Below, piece by piece: positions 41,450-53,526 of a DNA stretch of 54,332 bases. The notes below the pieces were generated by a model. The model saw only the letters and a program-made list of their open reading frames with translations, did not search any database and was not told where the DNA came from. The translations under genes and the position numbers were made by a program. This DNA is from Acanthamoeba castellanii str. Neff (taxonomy: Eukaryota > Discosea > Longamoebia > Acanthamoebidae). The stretch's first letter is position 1. Every line of letters begins with the position of its first letter. The stretch lies in contig NW_004457530.1 of the NCBI RefSeq assembly GCF_000313135.1, positions 1 to 54,332 on the forward strand, written 5' to 3'.

Positions 41450-42723
41450 ATGGCATCTTCGACACAAGTTGAGGTCCCTACGTCGTCCCTCCAGGTGGAG
41501 CCGCGTCTGGAGGAGGTGGCCGAGGTCCTGCCGGCTCAAAAGGATCACGATTACCGATCCTACGCGAATGCGCCCCAGCACGTAGTACGTTTCTACCACG
41601 AAAATCACCTCAAGCAGACCTACTCTTTTGCCCTCGCCCAGAAGCTCAAATATGGTGCTCTTGATAGCGGCTTTGAGATGGGCATCTGGTACGATTTTTC
41701 CGCTTCCCATCTCCATCTTCCTACACAAACAAATTCATCAATTAATTCATCATTACGAACGTTGCAGGGAGGCAGCCGAGCTGCTGAACGAGCTCGTAGA
41801 TGAGTCTGATCCTGATACGTCCGTTGCTCAGATTGCCCACTTGCTACAGACAGCTGGTAACTCTTTGCTCTTCTGTCCTGGCCCAGTAACGTTACTCACC
41901 CATGGCCATCGTCTCTCCTGTCAGAGGCGCTGCGAGTGGCGTATCCGGGCGAGGAGTACGACTGGCTCCACCTGACGGGCTTCATTCACGACCTGGGCAA
42001 GGTGTTGGGTCACCCCAAGATGTTCAACCAGCCACAGTGGGCCGTGGTGGGAGACACTTTCCCCACGGGCTGTGCCTACGCCTCCGACATCATCTTCTCC
42101 GAGTTCTTCCTTGAGAACGCCGACGCCAACCACCCGGTCTACTCCACCAAGGTATCTTCTTCTTCTCTTCTTGTCGTGACGAAGTGTGGAATGCTCACGA
42201 AGCCGTCTTTTTTTCATTTTGCAGTACGGCGTGTATGAGCCCAACTGCGGTCTGGACAATGTGGTGATGTCGTGGGGCCACGACGAGTACATGTACCAGG
42301 TGTGTGTGGGCAACAACTGCACCCTCCCCGCTCCTGCCCTCCACATCATCCGGTACGTACCAATCTCCATCGCGATGGTGTGTCGTAGTACGTCGTGTGG
42401 CAAAGCTAAACCTTGCTACCGGGTGCAGATTCCACTCTTTCTACGCGCACCACTCCAAGGAGGCGTACACCCACCTCATGAACGAGCATGACCGCGAGAT
42501 GCTTGTCTGGCTTCGGGTAAAGCCTTCACTTCGTGCATTGGAATTCAAGCTCCACCCACAGGCATCATCTCTAACTCTCATTCTGCGTGTTGTGGCCCTT
42601 GCACAGGCATTCCAAAAGTGTGACCTGTACAGCAAAGTGGACGAGGTGATCGACGTTGATAAGCTGAAGGGTTACTACCTGAAGGCCATCGCCAAGTACT
42701 TCCCCAAGACTCTCAAGTGGTGA
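41450..42723 (+). CDS. myo-Inositol oxygenase
   Basis: Six exons (41450-41688, 41768-41856, 41925-42151, 42225-42352, 42429-42516, 42607-42723), 295 residues, close to the usual 280-310. Family motifs in order: [35 protein letters not shown], whose His-Asp pair binds the di-iron centre; [24 protein letters not shown] and RFHSFYAHH (further iron-ligand histidines); and [11 protein letters not shown] with the last Asp ligand. The reaction is ring cleavage of myo-inositol with O2 to D-glucuronate (EC 1.13.99.1), cytosolic, in inositol catabolism or uronic acid supply. All expected ligands are present. Called with high confidence. Confidence 0.93.
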
Positions 42724-42878
42724 GATCAAGCCACCCACAACTGCACAAACATTCACACCATGTACACAACACGAAACCAGGCGTATGCCGCCTGCGCTGC
42801 ACATAAACCACACTTCACATTCTCTCTATTTTTATATTATTATTTCTTTTCTTTTCTTTTCTTTTCCACTCTTCACCT

Positions 42879-44027
42879 ATGGCCACAGCGGTGGTGGAGG
42901 TGAGCTCGACGAGCGTGCGGGCTGGGCTGGCTTGTGGGGCGGCCTCCACTCCACAGATCCTGCGTCCGAGCGCCTGCGCGCAGAGCGGGGAACGGCCGGT
43001 ATCGCAAGGCTGCATCGTGGACCAGCCCCTGTGGGAGGCCACGCTACACGACACCCTGACCCACCTCTTAGGTGGCGAGCAGGGCGAATGGGGCGAACGG
43101 AAGCTCATGCTGGTCCAGCGCCCAGGCGCACCCAGGCCGGGCTCTGCGCGAGCGGCAGAGTTCGTGTTTGAAAGGTGCCTAGCTATTAATTATAACATAA
43201 ATAAATAAATAAACAAATAAGAGGTGCTCTCCTGCTATTCTTTGATACTTTTCTTTTCTTGTTTAATATTGTTTTATAGTCGTGATATGTACTACAGTAT
43301 GTCCGTCAACTGTATATTTACGAATATATATAGGAGCATGCTTCCCAAGCTAAAGGGGTTGCTGTGGCTGGCTCTTGATCTTACACAGGTGTGGGCTGGG
43401 GCACCTACGTCTGGTGGACAGCGCGGTGACGGGGCTACTCGCCACGGGCAGGCCCACAGGTATTGTCGTGGACTGCGGCTACGACTCCTCACACGTCGCC
43501 ACCGTCTACGAGGGCTACAGTGCGCCGGATCACCCCACAATCCCGATCACTTGATCTGCTGACTCTCTTGCTCGCGTGTGCGTGCTGTGTTGCCACATGG
43601 GCAGCGGTGCATGAGGCGCGCGTGCAGGAGGTCGACATTGGCGGCCTGCATCTGACACGCATCATACAGCAGAGCCGGCTCCTGGCTCATCTCCAACTCA
43701 CAGAAGCAGAAGCCAACATGCTACGGGAGCGCGCAGGTTGGAGTTTGTCTTTTAATTTATTGTCTTTTATAGTTATTATCAGTATTTTTAATGCCCAGGC
43801 AGAGCAACAACGCAGTATGCCACGGAGCTCGCGGCGTATCGAAGTAGGCGCAGGATCGCTGTTCCGTTGATGGCGCTGAACGGCCGCCGGGACTGCTATC
43901 TGTCGCTCCTCCCCATGGAAATCTTGGCGCATGTCGTGCGTCACTCCCTGCCGCATCAGGTACTGTGTTTGCAACGCGCCTGGCTGCAATCGCCAATCAC
44001 ACACCACACACACACACCACACACACA

Positions 44028-44058
<31 letters not shown>

Positions 44059-44950
44059 ACCGCAGGCTCTGGGCGAGGTGACGGTGGCTCTTCCAGATGG
44101 GCGCCTGGTGGTGGTAGAGGAGGACGCCATCACCGGCGTGGAGTCGCTCTTCGACCCCTCGGTCCTGGGGCAGCGCAGCCACGACGACGCGGCCAATGCC
44201 CAGGCCCAGGGCCTGCGGCCTGCGCTGCACCTGTCCTACACACGGAGCGACCTCGACCTGCGCACAGAGATGTGCAAGAATGTACTGCTCGTCGGTTCGT
44301 TGCCAGCCGTGGCCTGCTGCTGGGCCAACAGGGTTGTAGCTGACCACTTCTTACACACACACACACACACACAACACACGCAACACAACACACACACACA
44401 CAACACAACACACCACACACAACACACACACACCCTCCCAGGAGGTACAACCATGTTCGCAGGTAAAATTAAGTCTCAAGGCCTTGGCGGTTGGTCGAGA
44501 GAGGCCGTGCACGAGAGCTGAGCGCAGTACTGCGTCACTGCAGGGTTTGCCGATCGTGTGGCGGTCGCGCTGAGAGAGGCGGTGCACCCGGCGCTTCGAG
44601 TCCAGATCGTAGAAGAACAGAACAGGTAAGATAGAGCCTCGTGGCGGCGGGGCCGGCGGCGGCAGCAGCTATGGAGGCGGTGGTTGGTGGTAACAGTGTG
44701 CGGTACAGGCACATGTTGCCGTGGATTGGCGCCGCCCTCATGGCCGGCACCGACAATAGCCAGGGGACCAGTCGTGCGGAGTACGAAGAGCGGGGTACAC
44801 CATCACCCGCACTACCCACAACTCTCAGCACCACCACTGAACACCATACCGCTGGGTCGTGTGTGTCGTGTGTGTCATGTGCCGTGTGCCGTGTGTGCCG
44901 TGTGTCGTGGTGTCGTGTGTCCAGGCCCAGCCTATGTTTTGCAGTACTAG
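42879..44950 (+). CDS. Divergent actin-related protein with F-box-like insert
   Basis: Nine exons (42879-43174, 43389-43519, 43605-43736, 43799-43959, 44066-44294, 44442-44462, 44544-44625, 44709-44794, 44925-44950), 387 residues, actin-sized. Actin landmarks: GRPTGIVVDCGYDSSHV with EGYTVHEA; LPDGRLVVVEEDAITGVESL with FDPSVLG; RSDLDLRTEMCKNVLLVGGT; LPWIGAALMAG; YEERGPAYVLQY at the end. The first phosphate loop reads VEVSSTSVRAG instead of D-NGSG-KAG, and the second keeps Asp but loses the GDG, so nucleotide binding may be altered. Exon 4 holds LSLLPMEILAHVVRHSLPHQ, an F-box-like core, where actin has a helix before the P-D-G strand. Exon 6 is 21 nt. Skipping the 43,275 region gave the length that best matches actin. 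Nuclear or dynactin-type ARPs are candidates. Confidence 0.75.
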
Positions 44951-45045
44951 CAAGCGTGTCGGTACTGAGACCCACGCCCAAGTTCTCTCTCTCTCTCCTC
45001 CGCGTGGTGTTGTTCAGTCATTCCTGCTCCGCACATCACGTCGCC

Positions 45046-45733
45046 TTACTCTTCGCTGCTCGGGCGCTTGCTGTGGCGAAGGGAGCGCAGCTTTTCCCTC
45101 ACGCCCTCTTTCGCCTTGTGCTGCCCCTCCACAGACTCTTCCTTCTTCTCTGTCGGCGGCGTGGCGGACCGTCGCTTGTCGTCTTCTTCTTCTTCTTCTT
45201 GGGTGGCAGCGGTCTCAGCAGCAGCGTGCTGGCTCTTGGCGCTCGCGTTGGTCGTCTTGTTGCCGAACTTGTCCAACACGGTGCCCACGATCTTGTCCCG
45301 CGTCTCCTTGCGCTCGAGTCGCCTCTGCTCCCGTCGCTCATCCCGTTGCATCTTGTAGTAGGTCCCTACGCGCAATATTTATAATTATATAAATATTTAT
45401 TATTTATTTGCATTTACATTGTTTATTTTATTTTATTTTATTTTATTTTATATGTCGCGTACCATAGATGGAGCCCAGGCCCAACACGAGCAAGCCGCCA
45501 CCCCACAGCACTGCCACGCAATTGGTGAGCACGAAATAAAAAATTAAAAAATAGGGAAGAAAGAGAGGGGGCGTACGTGTGCTCGCATCGGTTTCGAGGC
45601 CAAAGAGCACTCGGCGGGTCTTGGGCGATTGCTGCGGTGGCGCCGAACTGTACCACCTCAATCCCGACGCACTACGGCACTGGTAGGCCGTCACTACGGC
45701 GAAGCTCTTGAGGTGTCGCTGTCTGCTGCGCAT
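45046..45733 (-). CDS. Small membrane-anchored, probably mitochondrial protein
   Basis: Three exons (45733-45577, 45510-45463, 45365-45046), 174 residues. The N-terminus is Arg/Ser/Leu-rich without acids (MRSRQRHLKSFAVVTAYQCR, then RWYSSAPPQQSP), which is the character of a mitochondrial targeting peptide with an RWYSS-type cleavage region. Exon 2 encodes a short hydrophobic Gly-rich helix (LLWGGGLLVLGLGSIYG). The C-terminal region is a charged coiled coil (QRDERREQRRLERKETRDKI) and then an acidic/basic tail. No family is recognised; an inner-membrane protein with a matrix or intermembrane tail is a guess. It is tail-to-tail with the actin-related gene, 95 bp apart. Confidence 0.65.
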
Positions 45734-45827
45734 TGCTTGCCAACACAGTGTTCAAATTTTCTGAATCAATATATCTTATTTAAACATATGGTTTTCCAGG
45801 TATTTGGCGTAATGTGCGTACAGCGGG

Positions 45828-48800
45828 TTACAGCGCATGGAAGTTGACCTGGTCGAGTTGGTTGACGCGTGCCTGTTGTTGCCGTCTTCTCTTGACGGTC
45901 GTCACCACCAGCCCGGCCACGATCACGGCCACCACGACCACCACCGCGACGGGCACCGCCACGGCCACGCCCACGATCAGCCCCAAATTGTCGCCGCCGC
46001 CGCCATCGCCCTTGGTGGGCGAGCTGCCGAAGAGAACGCCCAGGTCGGGGTCGTAGACCAGCGACGACTCGAATCGCGCGAACCGCAGCACCAGCTCAGA
46101 CGTGGTCTCGTCCATCGCGAACTCGACCCCGCCCGCACCGCTCACCTGGCGCCCGTCCAGCTCCACGCTCTCCACCAGCCGCAGCTCCGTTGTTTTCGAC
46201 GCTGACGCTGACGCTGATGATGATGACGTGGCATTGCCGGCCAGAACAAAGGTGGTGAGTCCGGTCGAGGGGTAGTCGGGCCGCCGCGTGGCCGACACGA
46301 ACGCCGGCGTGATCTTCATCCGCATCTCGATCGTGCAGTTGGTTGGATTGGTGGTGGTGGTCGAGTTGTTGATGTCGTCGTCGTCGAGAGGGGGCTGGGT
46401 GGTCCAGGGCCAGGAGAAGAGGCGCACGGTGAACTTGGCGAAGGCCGGCAGCGCGTCGTAGGACACGGCGCCCACCGACACCGTCGACGCGCTCTCGAAC
46501 AGGAAGAACTGCAGCTCCACCCGCGGCTGTGGCGGTGCCGATGATTCGTTGGCGCGCCCTGTGACAACCCCCGCGTCGAGGTCGTCGGTCAAGAGGTCAG
46601 CCTTGAAGAGGAACGAGCTGGTGGAGTTGAACTGGTCGTCCTCGACCTGAGCCCACGAACCTGGTGATGGACGTGTGCGGCGAGTGGTGTTAGTCGTGTG
46701 TGCCGTGTGCCGTTTGGTGCGTGTCGTGTGTTGCTTGCGTTGTGCCGCGGTTTGGGCCGCGGGTGTGAGCGAGTCATTGTTTTTCAGTACCGTTGGAAGG
46801 GAAGCCTGAGCGGACGATGGAGCCGTTGGCGGAAAGCTCGTGGATGAAGGCGATGCTGGTGCCCACTGCCGCATCCGATCGCGCACGACCCTCATTGTCT
46901 GTCCCAGCACCGGTGTCAGTGCATGACACGACACACGACACGCACGACACGACACACGACACACGACACACACGACACAGCACACGACGAACCTTTGGGG
47001 ACGAGAACGACGTCGGGCGCGGTGAGGTTGAACAGCAGCACGGGCACCACGGCCACTTGGGTGGTGTTGGAGACCAGGTAGACCGGAGACGAGCTCGGGG
47101 ACACCGACGGCGTGGGCGACGGGCTCGTCAACGGACTCCACGTCGGCGACGGGGTGGCAGTCATCGACGCCGTCGGGCTCGGACTCCTCGTTGTCGATGC
47201 TGTCGCCGACGGCGTTGGTGTCGATGTCGCCGTCGGGCTGGGCGTGGGGCTGGGCGTGACCGACGGCGTGGGCGTGATCGACGGTGTGGGGCTGGGCGTA
47301 GGAGTGACCGATGGTGTGACCGACGGCGTGGGGCTGGGCGTAGGGGTGATAGACGGCGACGGGCTCGAGTTGATGCCGTTCATCGGCTTGCACGGGCCGC
47401 GCACGGCGCTGTTGGTGGCGTTCACCTCGACGGGCCCGTCGCTGGTCCACCCGGCGTTTAGGTCCGGGTCGCAGTAAAGGCCTGTGTGTGCAGTGTAACA
47501 CACGCCAAATGGTGCATGTGCGCGTGCGTTTCAGAATGAATGCGTGTGTGCGGGTGCGTGTGCGGCGGTGATGTGTGGGCGGTGCTACAGACCTTGAGAA
47601 CCGGGACCGGCGACATAGAGGTACAGGCTGCCGACTTGATTCCACGCTGGCGCGATGCCGAGGGTAATGCCTGCACGCAGCACACAGCACACAGCACACA
47701 GTGGGTTTGGGTTGAAACTCGCATGAACCAAAGAAGGAGACGCACCGGTGGCGGGCAGCAGGTCTTGGCCCTGCCATCCTGCCGACACCTCGAAATTGGC
47801 GGGTCCGTTCTGTTGCCAAGTCGCCGAATTGATTGCCAACTCCACCCCTGTTTTTGGAGAGCCGCGGCCCAATCGCCCGATTTCAGTCAATGCGCGTGTG
47901 CGGCGAGCCAGGTGGTTCCTCGCACCTACGCCCATCTGGGTGATCAGATGAAGAGTCCCGTCCTGCTGCCACAGGTTCTCAATCTGCACGGCTGGGGCAA
48001 GACAATAGAACGTGAGCTGGTTCCAGCGCAATATAGTGCTGTCATCACAACCATAGAAATATATACGTATATGTTTATTTGCGGAGTTGTGGCGATGTGG
48101 CACCTTTCTTCCCTGCGCCATACGATTCGACGGAAACGTCACCCGTTTGATACCACGCACCGCTGCCGGAAATCCCTAGGTACGCGCATGCCCGAGGTTT
48201 AGTTGAAGGGCATGCACTCACGACACACGACACACGGCACACGGCACACGGCACACGGCACACGACACACGGCACACGACACACGACACACGGCACGAGC
48301 AACGGCCGTTGGTGGGAAGAAACCGTGACTGTTGATGAGATTGAGATCAAGTGACCCGTTCTGCAGCCACACGCTGCCCGCTTCGAGTTTAACGCCTGGT
48401 GGTGCGCAATTGGTGATTGATGATAAAATGCTGACGTCAGCTTCCGCCACGATTGGGGGGAGCGGGGTACTGCGTGCCAGAGCTTGTCGAGAAATCCGGG
48501 CTTTGGGTCTGGGCCGTGATGGTGGCCTGGCCGTTCTGCTGCCATTGGGTGTTGGCGGCCAACTGCACGCAGGCGCCGAAAGAGCAACCGTTGGCATTGC
48601 ACAAGAACTCTCCACCCTGGATCCACACGCCAGCTCCCAGACGCATACAGTGCACTGTGGATCGTGTGTGTGTGTCGTGTGTGTGTGGTGGCCCACGTGT
48701 CGCGGCAATGGTCAGCACTGTAGAGGAAAGCAAGCCAAATCAGAAAAACATACCCACTCCAGAACAGGCGACAATGGTGATGTCGATCTTGCCGCTCTGG

Positions 48801-49420
48801 TTGAACGAGGCGGCAGAAGAAAGCACCGCTATCCCCCCTGTGCGCTCCAAGTGATCGAGTAAGAACACCACACACACACACACACGCACGCACACACACA
48901 CAACACGACAGACACAACACTTCACCCCACACGACACGACAGACACAACACTTCACCCCACACGACACACAGGAACACACCATCTTTGAGGGTGAGCTCT
49001 CCAGTCATGGCGACGGTGCTGTAGATACTGAGCCACGCTCCACTCGCGTTAGCTGCGGAAGGGCAATTGACGATTGCGCCCGCTTCAAAACTGAGACACA
49101 GATGAGTTATATTTACGTCTTGTTATGTTTTTAAAAAAAAGAAAAAGGAAAAGGAAAATGAGACCAATGAGGTTTCGTACTGGATGGCAATGTCGTCAGA
49201 GAGGATGACAACAGACTCCTCGTAGTCGCCCGCGGCAACGCTGAGCGAGTCCCCACTCGCCATAGCTGAAAGAGCCGTGGAGATGGACGTGTAGTCGCAT
49301 GAACCCTGGGAGCACGCTGGAGCGTTTTGGCCGGAGTTGAAGTGAATCAAATAATAAACAAAGTCCCAAGTAAAAAAGGAAACTGGCCACCAGACTAACT
49401 AAATAAATAATGAACTTCAT
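45828..49420 (-). CDS. Surface protein: repeat ectodomain, Ser/Thr/Pro stalk, TM anchor
   Basis: Thirteen exons are proposed (49420-49384, 49316-49181, 49090-48981, 48837-48754, 48633-48478, 48395-48324, 48175-48104, 47991-47926, 47847-47746, 47670-47593, 47481-46993, 46898-46791, 46660-45828), about 780 residues. After a signal-like [12 protein letters not shown] come short modules with a W-x-QNG core ([55 protein letters not shown]), probably beta-solenoid. Then a Ser/Thr/Pro stalk of about 100 residues, a beta-rich domain with many sequons (NNST, NPT, NAT), a helix ([20 protein letters not shown]) and a short basic tail (VKRRRQQQ). Exons 4-10 are phase 1-1. Exon 1 is uncertain. Exon 5 ends either at a GC donor (48478) or at a GT donor (48451), which adds nine residues. 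Confidence 0.7.
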
Positions 49421-50252
49421 TATTTATTTAGTTCCAAGTCTTGGGCAAAGCTTGTGTACCGGTGAAGTGGACCGCGAGGGTAGGTTCGACCAGTAGTAGG
49501 AGACACTCGGCAAGGACCACCCACCCCACAAGAAGGAATGACGAGCCGGCCGTCCCTCGTTCCATCCTCCTCGGCAGGCGCTCGTGGAGAAAATGGTTCT
49601 TGAAAACAACCGCTACGGAGTTCGAACAGTTTCTCCAATCACACGAATTGCCCACCTCATTCCGTCTCTCCGTGCCATCCCTTGGTTCACAGTTCACTCC
49701 ACTCGTACGTGTCGGTAGCGAGTTACGCAGTCGGGAGGTGGAGGGAAGGCTGTAGACCGTCGCTCCTGTTCAGCACCTTTACGGCGCGGTGGCCACACGC
49801 CTAGCACAATCTGCCGATTTCAGATAAGGTTGTGCGTCGTGCGGTACAGGGTGGTGGAATGTACCAGGTACAGGGCACCTGCCGATGATCCCCAATTTCA
49901 TGAAGAAAACAAACCATACCAATCATTCCACCGCGTGATGGGACGGAAAGAGCCGTGGTCTTGCGAGAAAACACGCCATTTTCCTCTTTGCCTCCGCCCC
50001 CGTGAAGCTACCGCAAGTAGCGGCACGCTCACCTCCATCTTTCGCCACAGCACCAGTGAGGCAACAGGTACACACGCGCATCAACAACCGACAGCAAAGG
50101 AATGAATGGATCAAGGAAGAATTGGAGTGATTTTTTGTTTTTGGCTGATCGCGGTGGATCCTCTTGATGTGTGAAAATTAGTCTTGTGTTACGAGTAAGT
50201 AGGAGCGCCGCTGATCGATCCAGTGCGTGTGCGTGTCACAGGTGACAACAAG
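49421..50252. other. Intergenic with a gene fragment
   Basis: No intact gene is seen in these 832 bp. At 49,736-49,791 a diverged copy of part of the last exon of the zinc-finger gene is embedded (see findings). Near the right end, an AG at about 50,240 (cgtgtcacag) 12 bp before the next ATG suggests a 5' UTR intron for the GT-C-like gene. Open frames here (for example 49441-49755 plus) lack family resemblance. Confidence 0.5.
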
Positions 50253-53200
50253 ATGGCGTACCTCGAAGGATTGTGGATGCTCGGGGCGAGCTTCCTCGGC
50301 ACCCTGTTCCTCTTCATCACGTGGTTCCACCCGGCCTTCTCGCTGAACGAGGTCTTCTTCTTCTCGATCGTCTTCAGCATCCTGTCGTCGAGCTGGATTG
50401 GCTTCATCGTGCAGGGCTTCTGGTACAACGAATTCAACGAGCAGGGAATCATCATCTCGAATGCCTTCTTCACTGTCTTGGTGCTGCTCTACGCCAAGTC
50501 GGCCTACAAGAAGATTAAGATGTCGATCGAGAACTTCCGCTTCATCACGGCCGCGTCGACCAACGCAGCCTACATGTCGGGAAAGGGCTCCAACTCTCCC
50601 TACGCTGAGATGTTCAGGGAGTACGTGCGCAACGGCAACGGCCTGATGTTCCACATCTTCGCTCTGCTCTGCTTCATCATGTTCTACACCCTCTTCGATC
50701 ACCACTCGCTCTCGATCGGCGAGGATGGCGCCTCCTACTCGGGAGGTGGCTGCTGGGGAGACATCGCTTTCCATCTCGACATCATCAGCTCCTTCCTCTA
50801 CGGCCCCAATGTGCACTTCAAGCCGTGGGCTCTGTCCAACCCCATCTACTCGGGCACCACCCTCCAGTACACTCTTCTTCCCGATTACCACTCGGCCATG
50901 CTCATCAAGGGCGGCTTCTCCGTGCGCCACGCGTTCTTCGGCCCCGGCGTCCTCATGTCCTGGTCCATCTGCTGCCTTCTCTACTTCTACACGTTCCGCT
51001 TCACCGAGGGTAGCAAGGGTACGTTGTGTGGTCGCCTCTCTCTCGCTCTCAAATCTTTTTTCTCGTGCCCCTCCTTTCTCTTCCATTACCGCCTCGGCGT
51101 GGCGCTCACGCGTCTTTGGCGTGCCGTGGGCTGTCTCCAGCTGCCGGCTGGTTGGCCGTGGCTTTCTTCTGCTTCTCCGGCGGCGTGGGCTTCTTCTCGT
51201 GGATCCACAAGCACGGCATGACCTGGTCTGGTACGCTACACCGACAGTCCGCTCCCTCGATCTCTTCTTCCTCGTAGCTTCGTGTCTTATCACTTCGCAT
51301 TGCCTCACGTCTCAATCTCCTACAAGGCCTTGTCGATAACGACTTTGCCCAACACTGGGAGTACGGTGAACTCTTCTGGTTCCAGACCATAACACACGTC
51401 TTGGTTCCTCAGCGGTACGCTACTCATCATCTTTCGCCATCGTGTCTAGGTCACCATGCGTCGCTCATCTCTTTCCTCTGTTTCTGCCTTCTGATTACAG
51501 ACCAGCGTTGTTCGGCTACCCTGGTGTGTTGATGATCTTCATCCTCCTCTGGACCGCCACCAGCGCTCCTCTGTGCCACTCGCTCACCCTCAAGGAGAAG
51601 AAGAGGATCTTCATCGTGGCTGGCATCGTGGCTGGCATGCTCCCTTTCTTCCAGGCCCACTCGTGGATGGGCGTGATGGCCGTCCTCGGCGTCTACGGTC
51701 TCAGTGAGACCTTCAAGTGGGTCAACGAGCCCTTCTACTTCCTCAACTGGCTCCGCTTCGGCATCATCGCCGTCGTGTGGGCCTTCCCGCAGTTCGTCGT
51801 CTTCGCCCAGCGTGGTAAGGAGTGGGGCTTCGCTCAGTTCAAGCCTCTCTGGTACCTCTTTGCCCCCTCCCCGTCTTCCTACGTGGTTGGCTGCACTTTT
51901 CTACTCCAGGCAGACAGTATTTAATCGTCCGGGTGGTGTGTCTGTGTTCTCGCACTACTACAGGACCGATCCCTCTTTCTCTGGCACTGGTAACCCGATC
52001 ATGTTCTGGTTCTACTCCCTCGGTTTCTTTGTGTTCCTCAGCCTCGGCTTCTTCTTCATCCTCAACGGCAAGCAAAAGTGCGTCCCTCACCAGCGTTGCG
52101 ACTTGTGCTATTTGTTCGATGTACTTACGTACTTTCTGCGCTCTCGTCACACAGGCAGTGGTATCTGGGCCACCTCGCGCTGTTCGCCTTCGCCAATCTC
52201 TTCCTTCTGCAGCCGTGGACCAAGGACAACATCAAGATCATCAACATCTACATGTTCGGTGCCTCGTCCGTCGTCGGCCTCGGCCTCGTGCGTCTGTTCA
52301 ACCGCGACAGCAGCGGCGTCAAGGGCAGGCGGGACAAGCTCTCCGCGCCCTCGCCCATCCTCACGCCCCACCAGCGCCTCGAGCAGTCCCAGTCGATCCT
52401 GGCCCCGTTCTACGATTCTCCCGTGGTCGTCAAGTTCAACGAGTTCTGCGCCAACCCGTTCTTCCAGACCGCCACCTGGGCCACCGCCCTCAAGGTGGTC
52501 GTTATCCTGCTCGTCGTTTCCATGTGCTTCACCGGCGTGATCAGCGTCATCCGTGAGCCCAACCTGCACTGGAGATTCCAGGACAACGAGGACCTGGCCA
52601 CCGGTCAGTGGATCATCGACCACACCGACCCCTACGTACGGCGACCTCTTCTCTTCTGCGCTTGGCGTTGTGAGGTCATACGGTGCTGACACATCAATCC
52701 CATTCTTTTTTTTTCCAGGCCGTGTTCGCTACCAGCGAGGGTCACATCGTGCCTGTTTCCACCAACGCCGGTCGTCAGCATGTTGCCGGATACCCTGGTG
52801 CGCACCACAACATTACAGCGTCATGCACCGGAGATTTCTACATATGCATATAGAGATATGCTCACATCTTAACGGCGCGACAACAGGCTGGCTGTACTCG
52901 CACGCCTACAACGGCTGGTACGACCGCACGCTGCACGTGAAGGAGATGTGGGCCGGTGATCAAAAGGCCTATGAGCGGTTCAAGGAGTACAACGTCTCCT
53001 ACATGCTGCGTGAGTGGCACATGACCGTCAACGAGGCGTTTTTGTCCGAGGTACCAATCTCCCACAGATCTGCTCTGCTCGCACACACGACACACCATCT
53101 CATGACACACGCCACACGCCGTCGCACACGCACACGCTAACGCGAACATTTTCCGCATCGTACAGTGCTGCTCAGAGCAGTACAGGAGCGACTCGGGGCG

Positions 53201-53264
53201 ATACGCCATCTACAAGGTCGAGAGGACGGAGAAGCCTCAGCCTCCCCAAGTGGAGCAGCAGTAA
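50253..53264 (+). CDS. GT-C-like polytopic membrane protein
   Basis: Nine exons (50253-51018, 51141-51230, 51327-51414, 51501-51851, 51964-52077, 52155-52635, 52719-52797, 52887-53050, 53166-53264), 743 residues with at least ten hydrophobic spans (for example ASFLGTLFLFITWF, FFFSIVFSILSSSWIGFI, FIVAGIVAGMLPFF, FYSLGFFVFLSLGFFFIL, ALKVVVILLVVSM). Features shared with polytopic sugar transferases using lipid-linked donors: LFLLQPWTKDNIKI (W-x-x-DN-K) and a soluble C-terminal segment in which HIVPVSTNAGRQHVAGYPGW is followed by YSHAYNGWYDR and a stretch ending YNVSYML. An acidic DDH-type catalytic loop was not identified with certainty, so activity is not claimed. It probably sits in the ER or Golgi membrane. 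Confidence 0.65.
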
Positions 53265-53526
53265 GCGACCGCGTGTGCGCACACGCGCAACACGACAAAC
53301 CATACCACCGCACAGCACAGCACATCAACAACACGCGCGCTCCTCGGTAGACAGGAAGGCGGCCATCGCGTCCACTTTACTTTCTTTTCCAGTGTGCATA
53401 CATATCAAGAGGGGGATCACAGTATTTATCTTTATTTTTGTGTTACAGTGGAGCGAACAAATGGAAGCGAGACACATATTTCGCAATATATGTGGCTCTC
53501 TATCAACATATAATCATGTCAACATT

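Noticed and set aside
43276..43293. Small exon in the first intron of the actin-related gene
   Set aside because: An AG and a GT flank it, but including it breaks the frame; direct joining 43174/43389 gives the spacing found in actin.
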